A DNA stretch of 6,371 nucleotides from Pseudomonadota bacterium (GTDB taxonomy: Bacteria > Pseudomonadota > Gammaproteobacteria > Pseudomonadales > UBA5518): NCBI GenBank assembly GCA_963204845.1, contig CAUJIL010000095.1:1-6371 (forward strand), written 5' to 3'. Shown here piece after piece: positions 1 to 5,477 of the stretch (position 1 is its first letter; the number at the start of each line of letters is the position of its first letter). Both the position numbers and the translations under genes were made by a program. The notes under the pieces were generated by a model that did not search any database, was not told where the DNA came from, and worked only from the letters and a program-made list of their open reading frames with translations.

Positions 1-398
1 CCTTCCTGATGTGCCGCGAGGCGATCCCGCACCTGCTCGCCAGCGGCGGCAACATCGTTAACGCGGCCTCGACCTCGGCGCTCGCCGGCCTGCCGTGGGG
101 CGGTGCGTATTCGGCGTCCAAGGGCGCCGTGCTCGCGATGACGCGCACCATCGCGATCGAGTACGGCCGCGCCGGGCTGCGCGCGAACTGCGTCTGTCCC
201 GGCGACATCGCCACCCCGATGTCGGCCAGTCCGCACCTGCCCGAGGACGCCGACCGGCGCTGGCTGGCACGCTGCAGCTCGCTGAACGGACCGCGCGGGC
301 CGGAAGTGGTGGCCGGCGTGATCGCGATGCTCGCCAGCGACGACGGTGCACACATCAACGGCGAGGACATCCGCGTCGATGGCGCGACGCTGTCCTGA
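1..398 (+). CDS. SDR family NAD(P)-dependent oxidoreductase (5'-truncated by window edge)
   Basis: This is the C-terminal part of a classical short-chain dehydrogenase/reductase, a soluble Rossmann-fold enzyme that moves hydride between NAD(P)(H) and an alcohol/carbonyl pair. The first complete codon is at base 3, so the cofactor-binding TGxxxGxG motif lies outside the window. The catalytic part is intact: Ser at 69-71 in the NIVNAAS strand, Tyr at 108-110 and Lys at 120-122 in YSASK, with the usual 13-residue Ser-Tyr spacing. The PG motif follows (NCVCPGDIATPM), and the protein ends in a typical SDR tail (GEDIRVDGATLS). The substrate cannot be told from this fragment. The stop is 21 nt before the next start on the same strand, so the two genes may be co-transcribed. 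Family assignment is secure; the specific reaction is unknown. Confidence 0.93.
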   Translation, partial: FLMCREAIPHLLASGGNIVNAASTSALAGLPWGGAYSASKGAVLAMTRTIAIEYGRAGLRANCVCPGDIATPMSASPHLPEDADRRWLARCSSLNGPRGPEVVAGVIAMLASDDGAHINGEDIRVDGATLS

Positions 399-419
399 GC
401 GGCACCCGGAGCCTGCACG

Positions 420-1973
420 ATGAACCCGACGATCGACTCGCTGCTGCGCCCCGGTGCGTTCCCCGGCTGCGAGCAAGCCGCGCGGCTGATCGAGACGCAC
501 ATCTCGTGGGTGCTGCTCGCCGGGGACTTCGCGTACAAGATCAAGAAGCCGCTCGATCTCGGCTTCCTCGACTACTCGACGCTCGCGCTGCGCCACCACT
601 TCTGCGAGGAGGAACTGCGCGTCAACCGCCGCTACGCGCCGCAGCTGTACCTGGACGTGGTCGCCGTCACCGCCGGCGCCGACGGTGCCGGCATCGGCGG
701 CAGCGGGACGGTGCTCGACTACGCGGTGCGCATGCGCCGTTTCCCCGACGACGCGCTGCTCTGCGACGCGGCGGCGCGCGGGGCCGTCGGCACGGCCGTC
801 TGGCGCCGCTTCGGGGACGATATCGCCGCCGTGCACGCCACGCTGCCGGTCGCCGGCCCGCATCACGACGACGGGCGCGGCACGCCGTTGAAGGTGCGCG
901 ACGCGGTGAACCAGAATTTCCGCCAGATCCGTCCCTACCTGCGCGACGTGGCCGATATCGGCCTGCTGAACCGGCTCGAGGAGCAGGCATGGGCGGCCTG
1001 CCAGGCGCACGAGCGCACGCTGTGGCAACGCTACGAGGCCGGGCTGGTACGCGAATGCCACGGTGACCTGCATCTGGGCAACATCGTGCTGCTCGACGGG
1101 CGCGCGGTCGCCTTCGACGCCATCGAGTTCAATCCGGCGCTGAGCTGGATCGATCCGCTCAGCGAGCTCGCTTTCCTGGTCATGGATTGCGAGAGCCGCG
1201 GGTGTGGTGCCGGCGGCTTCGTCGCGCTGAACGCGTGGCTGGAGCACGCGGGCGACTACGCCGGCCTCGCGCTGCTCGACTTCTTCTGCGCCTACCGCGC
1301 GATGGTGCGCGCCAAGGTCGCGGCGCTCGGCGGCGGCCGGCCGCCGTTCGGCGAGGGTTCGCAAGCGCAGCAGGACTGCCGGCGTTACCTGGCGCTGGCC
1401 GAGCGCTTCGCGCAGCCGCGCCGCGCGTTTCTCGCCATCACCTGCGGCGTTTCCGGCTCCGGCAAGTCGACGCTGGCGGAGACGGTCGCCGGCGCCGCGC
1501 GTGCGATCCGGCTGCGCTCGGACGTGGAGCGCAAGCGGCTGTTCGGGCTGGCGCCGAACGCCGACAGCCGTGCCGCGGTCGGCGAGGGAATCTACGGCCA
1601 GGACGCGAGCCGGCGCACCTTCGCGCGGCTGGTGGAGCTGGCGCGCGACGTCGTCCGTGGCGGATTGCCGGTGATCGTCGATGCGACGTTCATCCACCGG
1701 GGGCACCGCGACGATTTCCGCCGGCTCGCGCGCGAACTCGGCGTGCCCTTCCACATCCTGCTCTGCGAGGCGCCGCGCGAGGAGCTCGAACGGCGCGTAC
1801 GTGCACGCGGTGAGGCGCGCGACGACGCCTCCGAGGCCGACGAGGCGGTGCTCGCGGCACAGCTGGCCGCGGCCGAGTTCCCGGACCTCGCGTCCGAACC
1901 GGAGACGCTGCGGGCGGGCGGCGCGCAGGCGCTGGCGCCGCCGGAACTGCTGGCGCGTCTCACCGGCGCTTGA
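420..1973 (+). CDS. Bifunctional APH-like phosphotransferase / P-loop kinase fusion protein
   Basis: This 517-residue two-domain protein has the architecture of the family usually annotated as bifunctional aminoglycoside phosphotransferase/ATP-binding protein. Residues about 1-330 form an APH-like kinase domain. It opens with a family signature (THISWVLLAGDFAYKIKKPL, 27-46), carries the catalytic-loop motif HGDLHLGN (214-221), and has the metal-binding Asp equivalent near D233 (AFDAIEFNP). Residues about 335-517 form a separate P-loop kinase domain with Walker A GVSGSGKST (343-351) and a Walker B-like strand VIVDATF (D421). The ATG is preceded by GGAG at 408-411 with 8 nt spacing. Despite the name, this family is not established as an antibiotic-resistance determinant; to my knowledge its physiological substrate is unknown. 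The upstream SDR stop is 21 nt away, suggesting a shared transcript. Confidence 0.92.
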   Translation: MNPTIDSLLRPGAFPGCEQAARLIETHISWVLLAGDFAYKIKKPLDLGFLDYSTLALRHHFCEEELRVNRRYAPQLYLDVVAVTAGADGAGIGGSGTVLDYAVRMRRFPDDALLCDAAARGAVGTAVWRRFGDDIAAVHATLPVAGPHHDDGRGTPLKVRDAVNQNFRQIRPYLRDVADIGLLNRLEEQAWAACQAHERTLWQRYEAGLVRECHGDLHLGNIVLLDGRAVAFDAIEFNPALSWIDPLSELAFLVMDCESRGCGAGGFVALNAWLEHAGDYAGLALLDFFCAYRAMVRAKVAALGGGRPPFGEGSQAQQDCRRYLALAERFAQPRRAFLAITCGVSGSGKSTLAETVAGAARAIRLRSDVERKRLFGLAPNADSRAAVGEGIYGQDASRRTFARLVELARDVVRGGLPVIVDATFIHRGHRDDFRRLARELGVPFHILLCEAPREELERRVRARGEARDDASEADEAVLAAQLAAAEFPDLASEPETLRAGGAQALAPPELLARLTGA

Positions 1974-2040
1974 CCGTAGTCAAGGATCCGCGCCGGTGCG
2001 CGTCGGATAGTGCACCGCGACGATTTTCAACAACGCATCG

Positions 2041-2045
2041 GGAGG
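2041..2045 (+). promoter_or_regulatory. Strong Shine-Dalgarno of the Hsp20 gene
   Basis: GGAGG lies 7 nt before the ATG at 2053 and fixes that start. The preceding 1974-2040 stretch shows no convincing sigma-70 or sigma-32 promoter, so whether Hsp20 is heat-induced cannot be read from the sequence. Confidence 0.8.
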
Positions 2046-2052
2046 AACGGCG

Positions 2053-2502
2053 ATGGCCGCTTCGCAAGGGGACGCCCTGCACGAACTCGAGGAACTGCTG
2101 CAGCGCTACGGTCACGGTGCGCGCCTGGCTGGCGCTTCCCCGGTGCGCTCGGAGCACCTGGCCACCGCGGACTGGAAGCCGCCGGTGGACATCGCCGAGA
2201 GCGCCGAGGCGTACCTGATCGAGATGGATATCCCCGGCGTGCCGCGCGACGGCGTGCGGGTGACGATCGAGGACGGTGTGCTCACCATCCAGGGCAGCCG
2301 CGAGGCGGCTGACGAGGCTGGCACCGTGCGTCGGGCGCACCGCAGCGAGCGTCCGCACGGACGCTTCGCGCGCAGTTTCGCGCTGCCGGAGGGCGCCGAT
2401 CCCGAGCGCGTCTCGGCGCGCATCGAGGACGGGGTGCTGCACGTGGCGATCGCCCGGCGCGCCGAATGCGGACGCCGCGGCGTGGAGATCCGTGTCGACT
2501 AG
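2053..2502 (+). CDS. Hsp20/alpha-crystallin family small heat-shock protein
   Basis: This is a 149-residue small heat-shock protein, an ATP-independent cytoplasmic holdase that binds unfolding proteins and passes them to ATP-driven chaperones. It has a short N-terminal arm (1-40), then the alpha-crystallin domain (about 41-136), starting at WKPPVDIAE and containing EDGVLTIQG (73-81) and the hallmark A-x4-GVL element (A122, G127-L129). The C-terminal tail ends in VEIRV, fitting the I/V-x-I/V anchor that docks onto a neighbouring subunit in sHSP oligomers. Length is normal for bacterial class A-like proteins. The gene follows the fusion kinase by 79 nt and ends only 3 nt from the stop of the convergent regulator. 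Some sHSPs associate with PHA granules, so a link with the phasin nearby is possible, but this is inference. Confidence 0.95.
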   Translation: MAASQGDALHELEELLQRYGHGARLAGASPVRSEHLATADWKPPVDIAESAEAYLIEMDIPGVPRDGVRVTIEDGVLTIQGSREAADEAGTVRRAHRSERPHGRFARSFALPEGADPERVSARIEDGVLHVAIARRAECGRRGVEIRVD

Positions 2503-2505
2503 GGT

Positions 2506-3171
2506 TCAGCGCCGCCCGGGCGCGGGCGTGGTGCCGCGGTGGTGGATCGCGAGCGCGGTCTGCATGAACTCGCGTTGCAGTGTGCCGACGTGCGGCGCGA
2601 CCAGAGAGAGCACCTGCAGCACGCCGTCGTCGATGATTCCCTCGTCGTGGCCGGGGCGGTCGCCCATCAGGTTGTCGAAGTTCAGCCAGTAGGTGATCGT
2701 CAGCGCGATGCTGCGCGCGAGCAGCGCGATGCGCTCGTCGTCGATGTCCATGATGCCGGCCTCGCGCAGCTGCACGCAGATCGCGCGCGCCGCGTCCTGC
2801 TTCATGTGCAGCAGCCGGCGGAACGGCCGGCGGATGTGTTCGTAGCGCTGCAGCAGCAGCGAGACGTTGCGGTACAGGAAGCGGTAGGCGTGGATGTGCT
2901 CGAACACCACGACCAGGTAGAACCAGTTGTCCTCCAGGCGCAGCGGGTTCTGCACCGGTGCGCGCAGGATCACGTTGAACTGCTCGTAGAAGCGCGCGAA
3001 CAGCTCCCCGACCAGCTCCTCCTTGCCCTTGAAGTGGTAGTAGAGGTTGCCGGGGCTGATGTCGAGCTCGTTGGCGATGTCGACGCTGGTGACGTTCGGT
3101 TCGCCTTCGCGGTTGAACAGCTCGAGGCTGACGTGGACGATGCGGTCGCGTGTTTTCATTGCGTCGAACAT
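2506..3171 (-). CDS. phaD: TetR family transcriptional regulator, PhaD-like
   Basis: This 221-residue TetR-type regulator has an N-terminal helix-turn-helix domain (about 8-55), with the recognition region ANELDISPGNLYYHFKGKEEL (33-53), and a divergent ligand-binding C-terminal domain. The block MKTRDRIV...LFNREGEPNV...IANELDISPGNLYYHF closely resembles my recollection of Pseudomonas PhaD, which regulates PHA synthesis and phasin genes. Divergence from a phasin gene, as expected for a PHA regulator, supports this. PhaD proteins begin at MKTRD, so the true start may be the internal ATG at 3157-3159 (217 residues). Neither ATG has a visible Shine-Dalgarno. A TACTAGTA palindrome sits directly upstream. 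No phaC synthase is in the window, so the symbol rests on resemblance and context; another TetR regulator remains possible. Confidence 0.85.
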   Translation of the reverse strand: MFDAMKTRDRIVHVSLELFNREGEPNVTSVDIANELDISPGNLYYHFKGKEELVGELFARFYEQFNVILRAPVQNPLRLEDNWFYLVVVFEHIHAYRFLYRNVSLLLQRYEHIRRPFRRLLHMKQDAARAICVQLREAGIMDIDDERIALLARSIALTITYWLNFDNLMGDRPGHDEGIIDDGVLQVLSLVAPHVGTLQREFMQTALAIHHRGTTPAPGRR

Positions 3172-3179
3172 TACTAGTA
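3172..3179. promoter_or_regulatory. TACTAGTA palindrome in the phaD-like/phasin divergent region
   Basis: A perfect 8-bp AT-rich palindrome abuts the regulator's outer start codon within a short 47-nt intergenic region. It overlaps a weak plus-strand -10 candidate (TAGTAT, 3175-3180) that has TTTTCA at 3153-3158 as a possible -35 with a 16-nt spacer, pointing at the phasin gene. It also overlaps a minus-strand CATACT (3177-3182). TetR proteins commonly bind palindromes between divergent promoters, so this is a candidate operator core. It is shorter than a typical TetR operator and its flanks do not extend the symmetry. Confidence 0.35.
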
Positions 3180-3205
3180 TGCTGAGACCGATTCCAGTGG
3201 CAGGC

Positions 3206-3210
3206 GGAGG
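3206..3210 (+). promoter_or_regulatory. Shine-Dalgarno of the phasin gene
   Basis: GGAGG lies 8 nt before the ATG at 3219. It supports that start and indicates efficient translation, as expected for an abundant granule-coat protein. Confidence 0.75.
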
Positions 3211-3218
3211 ACACGTCG

Positions 3219-3848
3219 ATGGCGAGATCGCGCAGGCAGAAGCAGCAGGAGAGCAGCGAGACGGTCGCCCGCAGGATCTGGCTGGCCGGGCTCGGCGCCT
3301 ACGGCAAGAGCCTCGAGGACGCGCACGACCAGCTCGACAAGGCGAGCCAGGACGCGTCGCGTTTCTTCCACGACCTGGTCGACAAGGGCCAGTCGATCGA
3401 GGAGCAGAGCCGCGATGCGATCCGTGAGCGGATCAGCGAGGCGCGCGAGCGGATCACCGGGGCACGTGAGCGGATCAGCGAGGTGGCCGGCAGCAACACG
3501 CGCTCGGTCGAGGACATGATCAGCCGGGTGCGCCAGCGCCTGGGTTTCGGCGACGATCCGGTCCAGGGGCGGCTCGACGCGCTGGCCCGGCAGGTCAACT
3601 CCCTGGCGCGCGCGGTCACCGGTCTGGCGCGCCGCGCAGACGAGGGGGTCGAACCGGATGAGGAGCCGCCACGGCGCAAGCCGCGCGGAGCCGCGGGCGA
3701 AGAACGCTCGGTGAAGACGACGAGGAAAGCCACGAAGAAGCCGCCGGGCGCGAAGTCCGGGGTGGCGAAGTCGCCGGGCGCCGCGCCGAAAGGCAAGGCC
3801 AGGTCCGGCGGCGCGCGCCGCGCACCGCGCGGGGGCGCCAAACGCTAG
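3219..3848 (+). CDS. phaF: PHA granule-associated phasin, PhaF/PhaI type with basic histone-like tail
   Basis: Phasins of this type coat intracellular polyhydroxyalkanoate granules; the PhaF subclass also binds DNA through a lysine-rich tail and helps distribute granules at cell division. The 209-residue protein contains the family signature VARRIWLAGLGAYGKS (16-31), then a long charged amphipathic helix (about 32-108) that includes three heptads RERISEA/RERITGA/RERISEV (69-89). A leucine-zipper segment follows at 119-136, with L122, L129 and L136 in register and L119, V126 and V133 in the other core position. This fits the oligomerising coiled coil known for PhaF. Residues about 151-209 are rich in Lys, Arg, Pro, Ala and Gly, like histone H1. 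The tail is short and lacks a clean AAKPA-type repeat. The gene is divergent from the PhaD-like regulator. Confidence 0.9.
   Translation: MARSRRQKQQESSETVARRIWLAGLGAYGKSLEDAHDQLDKASQDASRFFHDLVDKGQSIEEQSRDAIRERISEARERITGARERISEVAGSNTRSVEDMISRVRQRLGFGDDPVQGRLDALARQVNSLARAVTGLARRADEGVEPDEEPPRRKPRGAAGEERSVKTTRKATKKPPGAKSGVAKSPGAAPKGKARSGGARRAPRGGAKR
3423..3485 (+). repeat. Three tandem 21-bp repeats inside the phasin gene
   Basis: Units at 3423-3443, 3444-3464 and 3465-3485 share the core GAGCGGATCASCG and each encode one heptad (RERISEA, RERITGA, RERISEV). The in-frame 21-bp period matches a coiled-coil heptad and suggests growth of the helix by tandem duplication. Confidence 0.85.
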
Positions 3849-3861
3849 CAGTGGTGTGCCG

Positions 3862-3884
3862 GCGCGCGGAATCTTCCCGCGCGC
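3862..3884. terminator. GC-rich hairpin between convergent phasin and SDR genes (possible bidirectional terminator)
   Basis: An 8-bp perfect stem pairs GCGCGCGG (3862-3869) with CCGCGCGC (3877-3884) around a 7-nt loop; GGAA/TTCC pairing could lengthen the stem past a bulged C. It fills most of the 36-nt gap between the two convergent stop codons and touches the SDR stop on its right side. No U-tract follows on either strand, so it is not a canonical intrinsic terminator. It may be an RNA 3'-end stabiliser or a Rho-assisted terminator. Confidence 0.45.
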
Positions 3885-4658
3885 TCAGTGCGCGGTGGAT
3901 GCCGCGAGGAACGCTGGCGCCTCGCCGCCGCCGTGCACGGTGATCGCGGCGCCCGAGATGTAGCTCGCCAGCGGCGAGGCCAGGAACAGGCAGGTGTTGC
4001 CGATGTCCTCGGGTACCGCCATGCGTCCCAGCGGGATCGTGCGGCCGACCGCGGCGATGCCCTCGGCGTCGCCATAGTGCAGATGCGCCTGTTCGGTCTG
4101 CACCAGCCCCGCGATCACCGCCACCACGCGCACTTTCGGCGCCCATTCGACGGCCAGCGAGTTGCACAGGTTCACCAGGCCCGCTTTCGCGGCGCCGTAG
4201 GCGGCGGTTCCCGGCGAGGGGCGGATCGCGCTGACGCTGGCGATGTTGATGATCGTGCCCCCGCTCGCCTGCTGCTGCATCACGCGGTTCGCGGCCTGGC
4301 TGAAGTTCAGCGGCGCGAGCAGGTTCAGCCGGATGATCGACTCGGAGAAGCGCGGTGAGGCAGTCGCGGCATCGGCGTTGGGTGCGCCGCCGGCGTTGTT
4401 GACCAGCACGTCGATGCGTCCGTACTGCGCGCATACCGCCTCCACGCAACTCGCGATCTGCTCCGCGTCACGCACGTCGGCCTGGAAGAAACGTGCCTCG
4501 CTGCCGGCGTGTGCGACCGGCTGTTCGGGAGGCGTGCGGCCGACCACCGCGACCTGCGCTCCGGCCCCGAGGAAGCAGCGGGTGATTCCCGCGCCGACGC
4601 CCTTGGCGCCTCCGGTCACGATCACCACCTTACCGCGCATGTCCAGCCCGTCCTGCAT
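3885..4658 (-). CDS. SDR family NAD(P)-dependent oxidoreductase (complete)
   Basis: This 257-residue classical SDR is complete, with TGGAKGVG (15-22) for cofactor binding, NNAGG (87-91), the active-site Asn N112, catalytic S141, and Y154/K158 in the YGAAK motif. The C-terminal region has the usual pattern PLGRMAVPEDIGNTCLFLAS and ends in a slightly extended Ala-rich tail. I chose the ATG at 4656-4658 because GGAGGAACCC directly precedes it on the minus strand; an upstream in-frame ATG at 4685 would add nine residues that overlap this Shine-Dalgarno and precede the normal SDR N-terminus. The substrate is unknown; the family includes enzymes acting on steroids, alcohols and acyl derivatives. 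The gene is divergent from the F420 operon and shares its 126-nt upstream region, so co-regulation with it is possible. It is not a duplicate of the left-edge SDR. Confidence 0.93.
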   Translation of the reverse strand: MQDGLDMRGKVVIVTGGAKGVGAGITRCFLGAGAQVAVVGRTPPEQPVAHAGSEARFFQADVRDAEQIASCVEAVCAQYGRIDVLVNNAGGAPNADAATASPRFSESIIRLNLLAPLNFSQAANRVMQQQASGGTIINIASVSAIRPSPGTAAYGAAKAGLVNLCNSLAVEWAPKVRVVAVIAGLVQTEQAHLHYGDAEGIAAVGRTIPLGRMAVPEDIGNTCLFLASPLASYISGAAITVHGGGEAPAFLAASTAH

Positions 4659-4703
4659 GGGTTCCTCCGAATTCAGGCATTTCACTTGCGACGCCGCTTG
4701 CGT

Positions 4704-4725
4704 CTAGAATGGCGCGCCATTATAG
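4704..4725. promoter_or_regulatory. 22-bp near-perfect palindrome carrying two opposed -10-like hexamers
   Basis: The left arm CTAGAATGGCG (4704-4714) and right arm CGCCATTATAG (4715-4725) are reverse complements except for one pair (G4707/A4722). The central 14 bp (4708-4721) are perfectly symmetrical around GGCGCGCC. On the plus strand TAGAAT (4705-4710) matches 5 of 6 bases of the -10 consensus, with TTCACT (4681-4686) as a possible -35 at 18-nt spacing toward npdG. On the minus strand TATAAT (4719-4724) is a perfect -10 facing the SDR gene, but I see no good -35 for it. The site could be a dual promoter, an operator, or both. Confidence 0.55.
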
Positions 4726-4775
4726 CCGGGGCGACGCGCGATGCGGTGCCACGGCATTACCCACAGCGGCACCGC

Positions 4776-4781
4776 GGAGGA
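4776..4781 (+). promoter_or_regulatory. Shine-Dalgarno of npdG
   Basis: GGAGGA lies three nt before the ATG at 4785. Spacing is short but the match is strong. It also overlaps an out-of-frame ATG at 4781, which is too close to be the start it serves. Confidence 0.65.
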
Positions 4782-4784
4782 TGC

Positions 4785-5477
4785 ATGAGCGAGGCGAAGG
4801 TTGCGAAAAGGATCGCGATTCTGGGAGGAACCGGCGCGCTGGGCACCGGACTGGTGCGGCGCTGGACGCAGGCCGGGCACGCGGTGATCATCGGTTCGCG
4901 CACGCTCGAGAAGGCGCAGGCGGCGGTCGCCGAACTCAGGCAGGTCATGGCCGAATGGGGCGCCGCCAGCGTCGATGTGGCCGCGATGGAAAACCTCGAT
5001 GCCGCAGGCGCCGCCGACATCGTGGTGCTGACGGTGCCGTTCGCGCACCAGAAGTCCACCCTCGAGCACGTGCGCCCGGCGCTGGACGGCAAGATCCTGG
5101 TCGACGTGACGGTGCCGCTGATGCCGCCGAAGGTGGGCACGGTGCAGTTGCCCCCCGAAGGCTCGGCCGGCACGGCGGCGCAGCAGCTGCTCGGTGACTC
5201 GGTGAAGGTGGTGTCGGCGTTCCAGAACGTCGCGGCGCATCACCTGCAGGAAGGCCACGGCATCGAGTGCGACGTGCTGGTCTGCGGCAACGACAAGGAC
5301 GCGCGCGAGGAAGTGATCGGCCTGGTCGAGGCCTGCGGCATGCGCGGCTTCCACGCCGGACCGATCGCCAACTCCGCCGCCGCCGAGGCGCTGACCTCGG
5401 TGATCATCAACATCAACCGCACGTTCAAGTGCCACGCGGGCATCCGCATCACGGGGATCGACGGCGGCGGTGAGTGA
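4785..5477 (+). CDS. npdG: NADPH-dependent F420 reductase (F420:NADP+ oxidoreductase)
   Basis: This 230-residue enzyme transfers hydride between NADP(H) and the deazaflavin cofactor F420, supplying or consuming reduced F420 in the cytoplasm. The N-terminal Rossmann domain begins IAILGGTGALGTGLVRRW (10-27), the distinctive GGTGxxGxGL motif of the NpdG/Fno family, followed by GSR (37-39), suited to the 2'-phosphate of NADP. Mid-protein strands DIVVLTVPF and KILVDVTVPL fit the family, as does the C-terminal block FHAGPIANSAAAEALTSVIININ, which closes the F420 site in known structures. Length is normal. The start is fixed by GGAGGA at 4776. Its last codons overlap cofE by 8 nt, and cofE and cofD follow, which strongly supports the F420 assignment over a generic NADP-binding oxidoreductase. 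Confidence 0.93.
   Translation: MSEAKVAKRIAILGGTGALGTGLVRRWTQAGHAVIIGSRTLEKAQAAVAELRQVMAEWGAASVDVAAMENLDAAGAADIVVLTVPFAHQKSTLEHVRPALDGKILVDVTVPLMPPKVGTVQLPPEGSAGTAAQQLLGDSVKVVSAFQNVAAHHLQEGHGIECDVLVCGNDKDAREEVIGLVEACGMRGFHAGPIANSAAAEALTSVIININRTFKCHAGIRITGIDGGGE

Noticed and set aside
95..1066. Plus-strand 323-codon frame spanning the first SDR and the fusion kinase
   Set aside because: Composition is extreme in Arg and Ala, and it overlaps two genes with intact family motifs in another frame.
420..1973. Reading the fusion protein as an aminoglycoside resistance gene
   Set aside because: The architecture matches a widespread housekeeping-type family; the APH fold alone does not show drug modification, and no resistance or mobile context is present.
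1969..1984. CTTGAC-CGTA-GTCAAG hairpin over the fusion-kinase stop; considered as terminator or sigma-32 -35 element for Hsp20
   Set aside because: The stem is only 6 bp with no U-tract, and no matching -10 (CCCCAT-like or TATAAT-like) lies at proper distance.
2282..3214. Minus-strand open frame of 310 codons across the regulator gene
   Set aside because: It is Arg/Pro/Ala-rich, lacks any domain, and overlaps the clearly conserved TetR frame; a shadow typical of G+C-rich DNA.
3616..4449. Minus-strand 277-codon frame covering the phasin tail and the second SDR
   Set aside because: Low-complexity Arg/Gly translation overlapping two better-supported genes.
4781..4783. ATG four bases before the npdG start
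   Set aside because: It is out of frame with npdG and its Shine-Dalgarno would touch it; the ATG at 4785 begins the conserved protein.
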